64,000 nt of DNA from Oscillospiraceae bacterium. GTDB taxonomy: Bacteria > Bacillota > Clostridia > Oscillospirales > Oscillospiraceae. Both the position numbers and the translations under genes were made by a program. The DNA is taken from NCBI GenBank assembly GCA_022792945.1, contig JAAWBZ010000073.1:1-64000 (forward strand). The letters are read 5' to 3'. The notes under the pieces were generated by a model that saw only the letters and a list, made by a program, of their open reading frames with translations, was not told the DNA's origin and ran no database searches. This document shows, piece by piece, positions 8,923 through 17,719 of this stretch (positions are counted from its first letter, which is position 1; each line of letters begins with the position of its first letter).

Positions 8923-10143
8923 TTACCGGAGAACCGCCCGGTGGTAGACCTTCTTTCCCTTGCGAATTTTCAGACCAGCGCGCAGCTGGTCCTCAGTGAA
9001 CGCCGCATCAACAGCGGCGACCTTCTCGTCGTCCACGAAGATGCCGCCCTGCTGCACCAGACGGCGTGCCTCGCCGTTGCTTTTGCTGAGGCCGCAGGCG
9101 GTCAGCAGGTTCAGAATGCCGATGCGCCCGTCCGTCAGCTGCTGGCCGGACAGCTCTGTGGTGGGCATCTCAGCGTCGCCGCCGCCGGCAAAGAGGGACT
9201 TGGCGGCATTTTGTGCTTTCTCCGCCTCCTCCTGGCCATGGACCAGCTTGGTCAGCTCAAAGGCCAGGATTTCCTTGGCGCGGTTGAGCTGGCTGCCCTC
9301 CCAGCCGGCCATGGACTCAATCTCCTCCATGGGCAGGAAGGTCAGCATCCGGATGCACTTGAGCACGTCCTGGTCCTCCACATTGCGCCAATACTGGTAG
9401 AAATCGAAGGGGCTGGTCTTATTGGGGTCCAGCCATACGGCATTGCCGGCGGTTTTGCCCATCTTGTTGCCCTGGGAGTCGGTGAGCAGCGTGATGGTCA
9501 TGGCGTGGGCGTCCTTGCCCAGCTTCCGGCGGATCAGCTCGGTGCCGCCGAGCATATTGGACCACTGGTCGTTGCCGCCGAACTGCATGTTGCAGCCGTA
9601 GTGCTGGAAAAGGTGGTAGAAATCATAGGACTGCATAATCATGTAGTTGAATTCCAGGAAGCTCAGGCCCTTTTCCATCCGCTGCTTGTAGCATTCGGCC
9701 CGGAGCATGTTGTTCACCGAGAAGCACGCCCCCACCTCCCGCAGGAGGTCCACATAGTTGAGGTCCAGCAGCCAGTCTGCGTTGTTGACCATCTGCGCCT
9801 TGCCCTCGCCGAACTCGATGAACCGCTCCATCTGCCGCCGGAAGCAGACGGCGTTGTGGTCAATGTCCTCCTTGGTGAGCATTTTGCGCATATCGGTCCG
9901 GCCCGAGGGGTCGCCGATCATGGTGGTGCCGCCGCCGATCAGGGCGATGGGCCGGTTGCCGGCCATCTGGAGCCGCTTCATCAGCGTCAGGGCCATGAAG
10001 TGGCCCGCGGTGAGGCTGTCTGCGGTGCAGTCAAAGCCGATGTAGAACGTGGCCTTGCCGGCGTTGACCATCTCGCGGATCTCGTCCTCGTTGGTCACCT
10101 GGGCGATGAGGCCACGGGCCTTGAGTTCTTCATAACAAGTCAT
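8923..10143 (-). CDS. tyrS: Tyrosyl-tRNA synthetase
   Basis: YIGFDCTADSLTAGHFM, GGNDQWSN, KMGKTAGNAVWL, C-terminal S4 domain. Confidence 0.97.
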   Translation of the reverse strand: MTCYEELKARGLIAQVTNEDEIREMVNAGKATFYIGFDCTADSLTAGHFMALTLMKRLQMAGNRPIALIGGGTTMIGDPSGRTDMRKMLTKEDIDHNAVCFRRQMERFIEFGEGKAQMVNNADWLLDLNYVDLLREVGACFSVNNMLRAECYKQRMEKGLSFLEFNYMIMQSYDFYHLFQHYGCNMQFGGNDQWSNMLGGTELIRRKLGKDAHAMTITLLTDSQGNKMGKTAGNAVWLDPNKTSPFDFYQYWRNVEDQDVLKCIRMLTFLPMEEIESMAGWEGSQLNRAKEILAFELTKLVHGQEEAEKAQNAAKSLFAGGGDAEMPTTELSGQQLTDGRIGILNLLTACGLSKSNGEARRLVQQGGIFVDDEKVAAVDAAFTEDQLRAGLKIRKGKKVYHRAVLR

Positions 10144-10180
10144 ATGCGGATATCTCCTTACCATTTCAAATTTTTTGTTC

Positions 10181-10408
10181 TCAATCCATCAGGCGCCGGC
10201 CGCAGTGGGGGCATTTGGCGTCGTCCAGGTCGTGCGGCGTCCCGCAGTAGGGGCATGGCGCCTGCGCGATGCGCTCTGCCGGCGTTTCGTCCTCGTCAGA
10301 CGCGTAAAATTTCAGCTTTTTGCAGCCCCCACAGCACCAGACGGCCACCGGCAGCGCGCCGGAAAACAGCTGATCCCAAGGGCCCAGCAGCATACCGTAC
10401 TGTCCCAT
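10181..10408 (-). CDS. Small zinc-ribbon protein
   Basis: Cys pairs WCCGGCKKL and PCPYCGT...CPHCGRR; start at 10408 (RBS GGGGGAAG) or 10438. Lies between the T-box and tyrS. Confidence 0.55.
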   Translation of the reverse strand: MGQYGMLLGPWDQLFSGALPVAVWCCGGCKKLKFYASDEDETPAERIAQAPCPYCGTPHDLDDAKCPHCGRRLMD

Positions 10409-10461
10409 TTGCAGCTTCCCCCGCCCGATGCACTGCATCCTGCCGCCGCAGCCCTGCACCT

Positions 10462-10735
10462 TCTGAAAAACGCCCTCCGTCCCATAGGGACAGAGGGCGT
10501 GGATACGCGGTACCACCTCTGGTTCGCCGGGTCCTTGCGGGCCGCGGCCTCGGGGAGTATCCGAGGATACTCCGGCGCTGTAACGGGCGCGCCCGTCTGG
10601 CCCTACTGTGGCTTCAGGCCGCTGCTCCGGGGTGTATTCAAGCCGCCGCCCCGCCGGTTTGCACCCACCACCGGCTCTCTGGAGGGAAAAACGGTCCTAC
10701 TGGTCCCCTTCCTCGCATTTTACAGCTTCACTATA
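10462..10735 (-). ncRNA. T-box leader, tyrosine type (specifier UAC)
   Basis: Minus strand: AGCGAGG-like stem I start, AGAGAGCCGGTGG, GAA-TAC-ACC specifier at 10636-10634, T-box AGAGGTGGTACCGCG at 10520-10506, terminator ACGCCCTCTGTCCC...GGGACGGAGGGCGTTTTT. Confidence 0.92.
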
Positions 10736-10758
10736 CCATAAAGCCGCGCCGTTGTCAA
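10730..10758 (-). promoter_or_regulatory. Promoter for the T-box/zinc-ribbon/tyrS transcript (TTGACA-N17-TATAGT)
   Basis: -35 at 10758-10753 and -10 at 10735-10730; overlaps the 3' end of recN. Confidence 0.75.
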
Positions 10759-12407
10759 CGTCTGAGCATCTCCCCGGCGCTGCGGAGGGTGGTCTCGGTG
10801 ATGACCGCGCCGCCGATGATCCGGGCGATCTCCCGCTGCCGCCCCTCCCGGTCCAGGGGCGTCACAGAGGTGTAGGTCCGACCGTTCTGCACCGCCTTGG
10901 AGATGTACAGATGGGTGTCAGCCATAGCCGCCAGCTGAGCCAGGTGAGTGACGCAGAGAATCTGCTTGGTCGCCGCCACGGCGCAGAGCTTCTCCGCTAC
11001 CTTCTGCGCCGCCTGTCCGCTGACGCCGGCATCCACCTCGTCAAAGATCAGTGTCGGCACGCTGTCCTGCTCAGCCAGCACGTTTTTCAGCGCCAGCATG
11101 ATCCGCGCCAGCTCGCCGCCGGAGGCCACCTTGCTCATGGGCTTCAAGGCCTCGCCCACGTTGGCCGACATCAAGAAGCGCACGTTGTCCATGCCTCCCG
11201 GCGAGAGGGGCAGCTCCTCAAACTGGCACACGAACTGCACCTTGGGCATATCCAGCTGTGCCAGCTCCGTGAGAATTCGCCGGGCCAGCTCCGCCGCCGC
11301 CTTCTGCCGCGCCGCCCGCAAGGCCAGGCCCGCCTTTTCCGCGGCGGCCTCTTGCTTCTTCAGCTGCTTCTCCAGCTGCTCAATGCGGTCGCTGGCGAAA
11401 GCGATCTCGTCCAGCTCCGCGCGGCTCTTTTCCAAAAATTCCAAAATGTCAGCGCAGGTGGCGCCGTACTTCCGCCGCAGCTTATGGACGACATCCAGCC
11501 GTTCCTCCAGCCGCTCCAGCTCGTCCTCGGCAAAGGCCAGATCGTCCCGCAGCGTCCGAAGCTCCTCGGTCACGTCCTCCAGGGCGTAGGAGAGATCGTT
11601 CAAGCGGGTTTGCAGCGGCTCCAGACTCCCGTCATAGCGGCACAGCGCCGAGACCGCGCGTCCGGCGGCGGTGAGCATGCTGCACGCGCCATCGCTGTCC
11701 TCACCGCCGTAGAGGGCGTCCACGGCGGCACACAGGCCGCTTTTCATCTTCTCGCCATTCTGCAGGCGCTTGCGCTGAGACTCCAGCTGCTCGTCCTCAC
11801 CGGGCTGCAGCTGTGCGGCCTCGATCTCCTGAATCTGAAATTGCAGTGTCTCCACCCGGCGCAGCTTCTCGCTCTCGTCCATACTCAGCCGTTCGATCTC
11901 TGACCTGGTCTTTTGGACCGCGGCATACGCCTCGCCGTAGGCTGAAAGCTCCGCCTCGTCGTGGGCGAACAAATCCAGATAGTGCAGATGGTACGCCTCG
12001 TCAAAGAGCTGCTGGGAGTCGTGCTGTCCGTGGATGTTGATGAGCTGCAAACCCAGCTTTTTCAGCAGCGCCACCGTCACAGGCCGCCCGTTGACCCGGC
12101 AGACATTCTTGCCGTCCAGGAAGATCTCCCGCTGGATCAGCAGTTCTCCCGGGTCGTAGTCCACCCGATTCTCCGCGAACCAGGGCAGTTCCCCCACGCC
12201 GGTGAACACAGCGCTGACAAAGGCCTTGCCGCAGCCGGTGCGGATCACGTCCCGGTAGGCGCGCTCGCCCAAGATGGCGCTGATGGCGTCGATGACGATG
12301 GACTTGCCCGCGCCGGTTTCGCCGGTGAGGACGTTGAAGCCGGGATCGAACACGATATCCGCCTGTTCAATCACCGCGATATTTTCAATATGCAGTACAG
12401 AGAGCAT
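10755..12407 (-). CDS. recN: DNA repair protein RecN
   Basis: MLSVLHIENIAVIEQADIVFDPGFNVLTGETGAGKSI; FDEVDAGVSGQAA. Confidence 0.96.
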   Translation of the reverse strand: MLSVLHIENIAVIEQADIVFDPGFNVLTGETGAGKSIVIDAISAILGERAYRDVIRTGCGKAFVSAVFTGVGELPWFAENRVDYDPGELLIQREIFLDGKNVCRVNGRPVTVALLKKLGLQLINIHGQHDSQQLFDEAYHLHYLDLFAHDEAELSAYGEAYAAVQKTRSEIERLSMDESEKLRRVETLQFQIQEIEAAQLQPGEDEQLESQRKRLQNGEKMKSGLCAAVDALYGGEDSDGACSMLTAAGRAVSALCRYDGSLEPLQTRLNDLSYALEDVTEELRTLRDDLAFAEDELERLEERLDVVHKLRRKYGATCADILEFLEKSRAELDEIAFASDRIEQLEKQLKKQEAAAEKAGLALRAARQKAAAELARRILTELAQLDMPKVQFVCQFEELPLSPGGMDNVRFLMSANVGEALKPMSKVASGGELARIMLALKNVLAEQDSVPTLIFDEVDAGVSGQAAQKVAEKLCAVAATKQILCVTHLAQLAAMADTHLYISKAVQNGRTYTSVTPLDREGRQREIARIIGGAVITETTLRSAGEMLRR

Positions 12408-12420
12408 ACTCCCCCGCCCC

Positions 12421-12873
12421 TTACTCCAGCAGCTTTTTGATCTCCGCGCAGAAAGCGGAGGCAGACCCCGTATCACGCATGACCAGGAAAGCCGTATCGT
12501 CTCCGGCCAGCGTGCCCACCACCACTGACATATTCATGGCGTCGATGGCCGCGCAGGCCGCGTTGGCCAGGCCCGGCATGGTCTTGATGACCACCATGTT
12601 CTGGGCGTAGTCGTAGTGGGTCACACACTCGCGAAAGATCGTGTTGAGCCGGGTGGAAAACGTGCCGGATTTCTCCGAGGAGGCGGCGGTGTAACGGTAG
12701 CTGCCCATGGGAGTCAGCTCTTTGACGATCCGCAGCTCCTTAATGTCCCGGGAAATGGTGGCCTGGGTGCTCTGGTAACCGCTTTTTTGCAGCTCCTCCA
12801 GCAGCTGTTCCTGGGTTTCAATGTTGTGGGCCGTGATGATCTCCATGATCTTAGCCTGCCGTTGCATCTTCAC
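12421..12873 (-). CDS. argR: Arginine repressor ArgR/AhrC
   Basis: QEQLLEELQKSGYQSTQATISRDIKELRIVK and C-terminal GTLAGDDT. Confidence 0.95.
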   Translation of the reverse strand: MKMQRQAKIMEIITAHNIETQEQLLEELQKSGYQSTQATISRDIKELRIVKELTPMGSYRYTAASSEKSGTFSTRLNTIFRECVTHYDYAQNMVVIKTMPGLANAACAAIDAMNMSVVVGTLAGDDTAFLVMRDTGSASAFCAEIKKLLE

Positions 12874-12889
12874 TGTGCTCGCCTCGCTC

Positions 12890-13750
12890 TTATCTCATGA
12901 AAAACTTGTTGTTGATGATTTCAAAAAAACTGGTGTTTTTCAGCCGGACCAGCCGCGTCTCCCGCCGGGCGCGGCGCAGGCGCACCGTATCCCCCAGGCT
13001 CAGCCGGAACGCCCGACCGCCGTCAGTGGAGAGAAACGCGTTCTTCCGTCCCGTCTTGCCCACCCGCACTGTAATCTCCCGGTCCTTCGACGTGACAAAA
13101 GGCCGCGCCTGGACCGTATGGGAGCAGATGGGCGTGACGATAATATTTCGGGCAGACGGCTCCACAATAGGACCGCCTGCGGACATGGAATAGGCCGTGG
13201 ATCCGGTGGGCGTACAGACCAGAACGCCGTCCCCGGCGAAGCTGTACGCCTGTACGCTGTCGCAGAGGACCTCCAGGTGGATCACCCGGGCCACAGCTCC
13301 CTTGGTGATGGCCACGTCGTTGAGGGCGGTGTCGCTGTAGACCACCTGCCCCTCGTGGAACACCTCCACCGACAGCATCATCCGCCGTTCCACTGTGTAC
13401 TGCCCCGTGGCCAGACGCGAGAGGAGGTTCAGCTCCCCCGCCTCCAGCTCGGCCATGAAGCCCATGGTGCCGATGTTGACCCCCAGCACGGGGATGCTGT
13501 GGGCGGTGGCGGCCTTGGAGGAGTGAAGGATGGTGCCGTCCCCGCCGAAGCAGATGAGCAGGTCCGCCGTCTGCAATTCGTCCCCGAGATTATAGAAAAT
13601 GCGGTCCGCCGGCGGCTCAAAGCTCCTGTCCACGCCGAAGGGCAGGCAGATCTTCGTCTCCACTCCGGCGTTTTCCAGAATCTGCTCCGCCTGCGCGGCA
13701 TACTTGAAATTTTTGTCCCGATAGGGATTGGGCGTCATGACGACCTTCAT
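12890..13750 (-). CDS. nadK: NAD kinase
   Basis: FGGDGTILHS, NIGTMGFMAELE, TPTGSTAYSMSAGGPIV. Confidence 0.96.
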   Translation of the reverse strand: MKVVMTPNPYRDKNFKYAAQAEQILENAGVETKICLPFGVDRSFEPPADRIFYNLGDELQTADLLICFGGDGTILHSSKAATAHSIPVLGVNIGTMGFMAELEAGELNLLSRLATGQYTVERRMMLSVEVFHEGQVVYSDTALNDVAITKGAVARVIHLEVLCDSVQAYSFAGDGVLVCTPTGSTAYSMSAGGPIVEPSARNIIVTPICSHTVQARPFVTSKDREITVRVGKTGRKNAFLSTDGGRAFRLSLGDTVRLRRARRETRLVRLKNTSFFEIINNKFFMR

Positions 13751-14559
13751 ACCGTTTGCCCCCTCAGTGCTTTGTGCGCCTCCGCGACCAGGGACGCCAG
13801 CTCCGGGATCCGGTGTGTGCCAGGCTCCATGGAGAGGTGGCCTAAAAATTCAATGTTCCCCTCCGGTCCCTTGACCGGTGAAAAAGTCAGATTACGGATG
13901 GTAAGGCCCAGCGTATCCGCCAGGGCCGTAAACTGCTCCAGGACTTCCCGGTGGACCGCCGGGTCCCGAACCACGCCCCTCTTCCCCACCTTCTCCCGAC
14001 CGGCCTCAAACTGCGGCTTGATCAGGCACAGCACCTGTCCCGTGGGGCGCAGGAGCTTCTGAAGGACGGGCAGAACCAGCCCCAGGGAGATGAACGACAC
14101 ATCCACCACCGAGAGGTCCAGTGGCTCACCCAGGTCCTCCGGAGTCACATAGCGGATGTTGGTCCGCTCCATGCAGACCACCCTGGGATCCTGCCGGAGC
14201 TTCCAGGCCAGCTGGCCGTAGCCCACGTCGATGGCAAATACCTTGGCCGCCCCCTGCTGGAGCAGGCAGTCGGTAAAGCCGCCGGTGGACGCGCCGGAAT
14301 CGCTGCACACCAGTCCCGCAGGGTCCACGCCGAAGTCCCGCAGCGCTTTTTCCAGTTTCCAGCCGCCGCGGCTGACATAGGGACAGCCGCGGCCCCTGAC
14401 CTCCACCGGAGCCGCTGCGTCGTAGGACATGCCGGGCTTGTCCGCCTTCTGTCCGGCCACGTAGACCTCGCCGCTCATGATGACGGCCTGGGCCTTGGTG
14501 CGGCTCTCGGCCAGGCCGCGTTCCACCAGCAGGAGGTCCAGCCGCATTTTCTGTTTCAT
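13747..14559 (-). CDS. tlyA: TlyA family RNA methyltransferase
   Basis: S4 domain RLDLLLVERGLAESRTKAQAVIMSG; SGASTGGFTDCLLQQGA. Confidence 0.93.
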   Translation of the reverse strand: MKQKMRLDLLLVERGLAESRTKAQAVIMSGEVYVAGQKADKPGMSYDAAAPVEVRGRGCPYVSRGGWKLEKALRDFGVDPAGLVCSDSGASTGGFTDCLLQQGAAKVFAIDVGYGQLAWKLRQDPRVVCMERTNIRYVTPEDLGEPLDLSVVDVSFISLGLVLPVLQKLLRPTGQVLCLIKPQFEAGREKVGKRGVVRDPAVHREVLEQFTALADTLGLTIRNLTFSPVKGPEGNIEFLGHLSMEPGTHRIPELASLVAEAHKALRGQTV

Positions 14560-16397
14560 AGCCCGAATCCCTCCCGGATGGCCCGCACCAGGCCACCGCA
14601 GTCCAGCCCGCAGGCCTCATACAGCTTTTCGACGCTGCCATGGGTCACAAACTGACTGCCCAAATTCCGCTTGCGCATCACGGCAGGGACGCCGCGTACC
14701 GCCAGCACGGCGAAGATCGCGTCTGCGACGCAGCCGGCGTCCATGACCTCCTCGGCTACGAACAGCCGTCCTGTCTTTTGGACGGAACGCGCCACCGGCT
14801 CCAGGTCCAGGGGCTGGATCTGGTCCAGCTTGAGGACCTCCGCCTCGATTCCCTGCTGCTTGAGCTTCACAGCAGCCTCCAAAACAGGGTTAATCATGGT
14901 CCCGTAGGCCGCCAGCGTCAGATCACGCCCCTCCCGGAGCACCGGCTGGGTGCAGACGGACTTTAAAAAGCCGTCGCCGCCCCGGGGATAGCGGATAGCT
15001 ACTGGCCCGTCCAGCTCCAGCACTGCCCGGCGCAGCATCCCCCGCAGCTCCGCCTGATTGGCAGGGCAGAGCACCCGCATGCCCGGCACCTGCCGGAGGT
15101 AGGCCGCGTCAAAGACGCCGTGGTGTGTCTCGCCGTCCTCGCCCACCAGACCCGCTCGGTCCACCGCAAAGACGACATGCAACTGCAAAAGGCCCACGTC
15201 GTGGAGCAGCATATCGTAGGCACGCTGTAAAAATGTGGAATAGATCGCCGCTACCGGCCGCATCCCCTGCTTGGCAAGCCCCGCGGCCATGCAGACCGCG
15301 TGGCCCTCAGCGATGCCCACGTCAAAAAAACGCTCCGGATAGCGGGCGGCGAAGCCATCCAGCCCGGTGCCGGACTGCATGGCGGCGGTCACGGCGCAGA
15401 CCCTGGGGTCCTCCCCAGCCAGCTCCAGCATGGTCTGGCCGAAGGTCTCGGAAAAGGTGACGCGCTTGGCCGGCGGCGCCGCGCCGGAGTTCAGGTCAAA
15501 GGCCCCCACGCCGTGGAAGCGGGCGGGGCTTTCCTCGGCAGGGCCGTAGCCGCTGCCCTTCTTGGTGATGACGTGGAGCAGCACCGGACAGCGCAGCTCC
15601 TTGGCGCTCTGCAACAGCTCCGTCAGACGGCGGATATCCATGCCGTCCACGGGGCCGATATAGGAAAAGCCCATCTCCTCAAACAGGGTGATCCCCACCA
15701 GATGGCGCTTCAAAAACGCCTTCATTCTGTGGGTCAGGCCGTAGAGGTACTTGCCGCCGGGCACGGCCCGGGTGAAGCGGCGGTAGGCCAGCTTGATGCC
15801 GAAATAGCCGGGCTTGGTGCGGATGAGCTTCAGATGCTTGGAAATACCGCCCACATTGGGCGTGATGGACATGCCGTTGTCGTTGAGAATGACGATCAGC
15901 GGCTCACCGCTGGCCCCGGCGTCGTTGAGGCCCTCGTAGGCCAGCCCGCCGGTCATGGCCCCGTCGCCCAGCAGCGCCGCCACCTGATACGTCTCCCCCT
16001 GTGCCGTTCTGGCCCGGGCCATGCCCAGGGCCACCGACACGGCGTTGGAGGCGTGCCCGGCGATAAAAGCGTCGTGGACACTCTCCGAGGGCTTGGGGAA
16101 GCCGGCGATGCCGCCGTAGGTCCGCAGGGTGGCGAATCGGTCCCGCCGTCCGGTGAGCAGCTTGTGGACGTAGGCCTGGTGGCCCACGTCGAACACCAGC
16201 CGGTCCACGCTGGTGTCAAAGGCCAGCTGAAGCGCCACCGTCAGCTCCACCACGCCCAGGTTGGACGCCAGATGCCCCCCGGTCTGAGAGATATTCTCCA
16301 CCAAAAACCGGCGAATCTCCCGGCAGAGGGCCTCCAGCTGCGCCGGACGCATCTGCCGCAGCTCATCCCGGGTGGGGATGGGGTCAAGCACATTCAA
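14556..16397 (-). CDS. dxs: 1-deoxy-D-xylulose-5-phosphate synthase
   Basis: GGHLASNLGVVELTVALQLAFD, VFDVGHQAYVHKLLTGR, GDGAMTGG. Confidence 0.97.
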   Translation of the reverse strand: MNVLDPIPTRDELRQMRPAQLEALCREIRRFLVENISQTGGHLASNLGVVELTVALQLAFDTSVDRLVFDVGHQAYVHKLLTGRRDRFATLRTYGGIAGFPKPSESVHDAFIAGHASNAVSVALGMARARTAQGETYQVAALLGDGAMTGGLAYEGLNDAGASGEPLIVILNDNGMSITPNVGGISKHLKLIRTKPGYFGIKLAYRRFTRAVPGGKYLYGLTHRMKAFLKRHLVGITLFEEMGFSYIGPVDGMDIRRLTELLQSAKELRCPVLLHVITKKGSGYGPAEESPARFHGVGAFDLNSGAAPPAKRVTFSETFGQTMLELAGEDPRVCAVTAAMQSGTGLDGFAARYPERFFDVGIAEGHAVCMAAGLAKQGMRPVAAIYSTFLQRAYDMLLHDVGLLQLHVVFAVDRAGLVGEDGETHHGVFDAAYLRQVPGMRVLCPANQAELRGMLRRAVLELDGPVAIRYPRGGDGFLKSVCTQPVLREGRDLTLAAYGTMINPVLEAAVKLKQQGIEAEVLKLDQIQPLDLEPVARSVQKTGRLFVAEEVMDAGCVADAIFAVLAVRGVPAVMRKRNLGSQFVTHGSVEKLYEACGLDCGGLVRAIREGFGL

Positions 16398-16410
16398 AGC
16401 CAGCGCCTCC

Positions 16411-17028
16411 TCACCGATCCTTGCTGCGGAACAGGTTGCGCAGCCATTTGAAGAAATATTTCACGCGGTAGATCAGCTTGGCCGCGAAATGAACGATGGG
16501 CGTGCTGGCGTTGATAGCGAAGGTCTTGCCCACGGCTTTGCCGCCCACGGTCAGCGCCGAAACCACCGCTGAGAGAAGCAACCGAAAAAAAGAGGCAGCC
16601 GTGGGCGTAAAGCTGGCGATCACCTGCGCCGCGATCATGGCCGCCGCCGAACCGGAGATGATGCCGCAGATATCGCCCACCACGTCGTTGCAGATGGACG
16701 AGACGCGGTTGGCGTTGCGGATGAGCCGGATGGCCTCGCGGGCCTCTGGGACGTTGCGCGCGGCCATGGAGTGAAAGGGTTTTTCGTCGGCGGTGGTCAC
16801 CGCCACGCCGATAATATCAAAAAGGATGCCCACCAGAACGATCAAAAACAGGACCGCAAACGCAGCCGCCAGCTGCACGCGATCCAGCAAAGAGTCCGAG
16901 AGGAAGGAAAAACAGGCGGAGATCACCACTGTCGTAGCGAAAATGGTGCTGACCCATCGGATGTCCACCCTGCTTCCGGACTCCCGCTTTGATTTTTTTG
17001 TGCTTGCTTCTTTCTCTGATCCTTTCAA
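16411..17028 (-). CDS. oapA: Putative OLE RNA-associated membrane protein OapA
   Basis: 205 aa polytopic membrane protein with DxxxD motif (ICNDVVGDICG), directly downstream of the ~600-nt non-coding RNA region and upstream of dxs. TTG start after AGGAGG. Confidence 0.8.
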   Translation of the reverse strand: MKGSEKEASTKKSKRESGSRVDIRWVSTIFATTVVISACFSFLSDSLLDRVQLAAAFAVLFLIVLVGILFDIIGVAVTTADEKPFHSMAARNVPEAREAIRLIRNANRVSSICNDVVGDICGIISGSAAAMIAAQVIASFTPTAASFFRLLLSAVVSALTVGGKAVGKTFAINASTPIVHFAAKLIYRVKYFFKWLRNLFRSKDR

Positions 17029-17049
17029 AGGAAGCCTCCTGTAACAGTC

Positions 17050-17657
17050 AAAAAAGGCGGCGGCAGATCAAGTAAATCTTACGGCTTAGGTCGGGTTGGA
17101 TTTCCCCAGAGGCAGCCGCTCGTTGCCGATACGGCGGTTTCCCTTTAATGCCAAGGCGGGTCCGTCGCCGGAGCCCGTACCCGATTGCCACTGAGTCCGC
17201 ACTGCAATCCCTGATCCGCCCATGAATTTCATGACAGCCTAGGTGTTTTCCACAACAGGCACGCCGGTCCTTATCCTCTTTTGCAAATATGGTTTCGAGG
17301 GGCAATGTCATCCTGGCGCCATGGCCATGGGCCGGATGCTTAACTCCCCTGTCCCTCCATATCCACGCAAGGCAGGCTACGCTGCACACAGCGCCGAAGC
17401 ACCGCAATGCAGGTTCAACCCTGATTCGTAGGCGGTCCGGGCCCGAGGGCGCGCGGCCGTCCACAAGATCAGGTCTCCACGGTAACAGGGTCGGAAGTCC
17501 CATGCCATTGGGACGCGCCCTGAAACCTTAACCCCCAGCACCCACCCTAAGCTGGGCGCAAAAAGCAAGCACCAGGGACTTCATCGATATGCCCTTTAAA
17601 GGATTTTTAGGCCCTTCTTCGGGAACCGGCAGCACTGACTAGGATACTGCGCCGCCC
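17050..17657 (-). ncRNA. OLE (Ornate Large Extremophilic) RNA
   Basis: ~600-nt region between ispA and oapA-dxs without credible CDS and rich in hairpins. 5' GGCGGCGCAG (17656-17647) pairs with 3' CTGCCGCCGCC (17066-17056), followed by T6. Size and locus match OLE RNA. Confidence 0.85.
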
Positions 17658-17719
17658 ATACAGTTTATCACATTATTCAAGAATATACAAGAATAATATT
17701 CACGTTTTTCTACAAATTC

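Noticed and set aside
8893-10875. 660-aa plus-strand ORF across tyrS, the T-box and recN 3' end
   Set aside because: Antisense to well-supported genes and RNA; no independent coding evidence.
17048-17503. 151-aa minus ORF and several plus-strand ORFs within the ncRNA region
   Set aside because: Compositionally atypical peptides, no RBS or family resemblance; region better explained by structured RNA.
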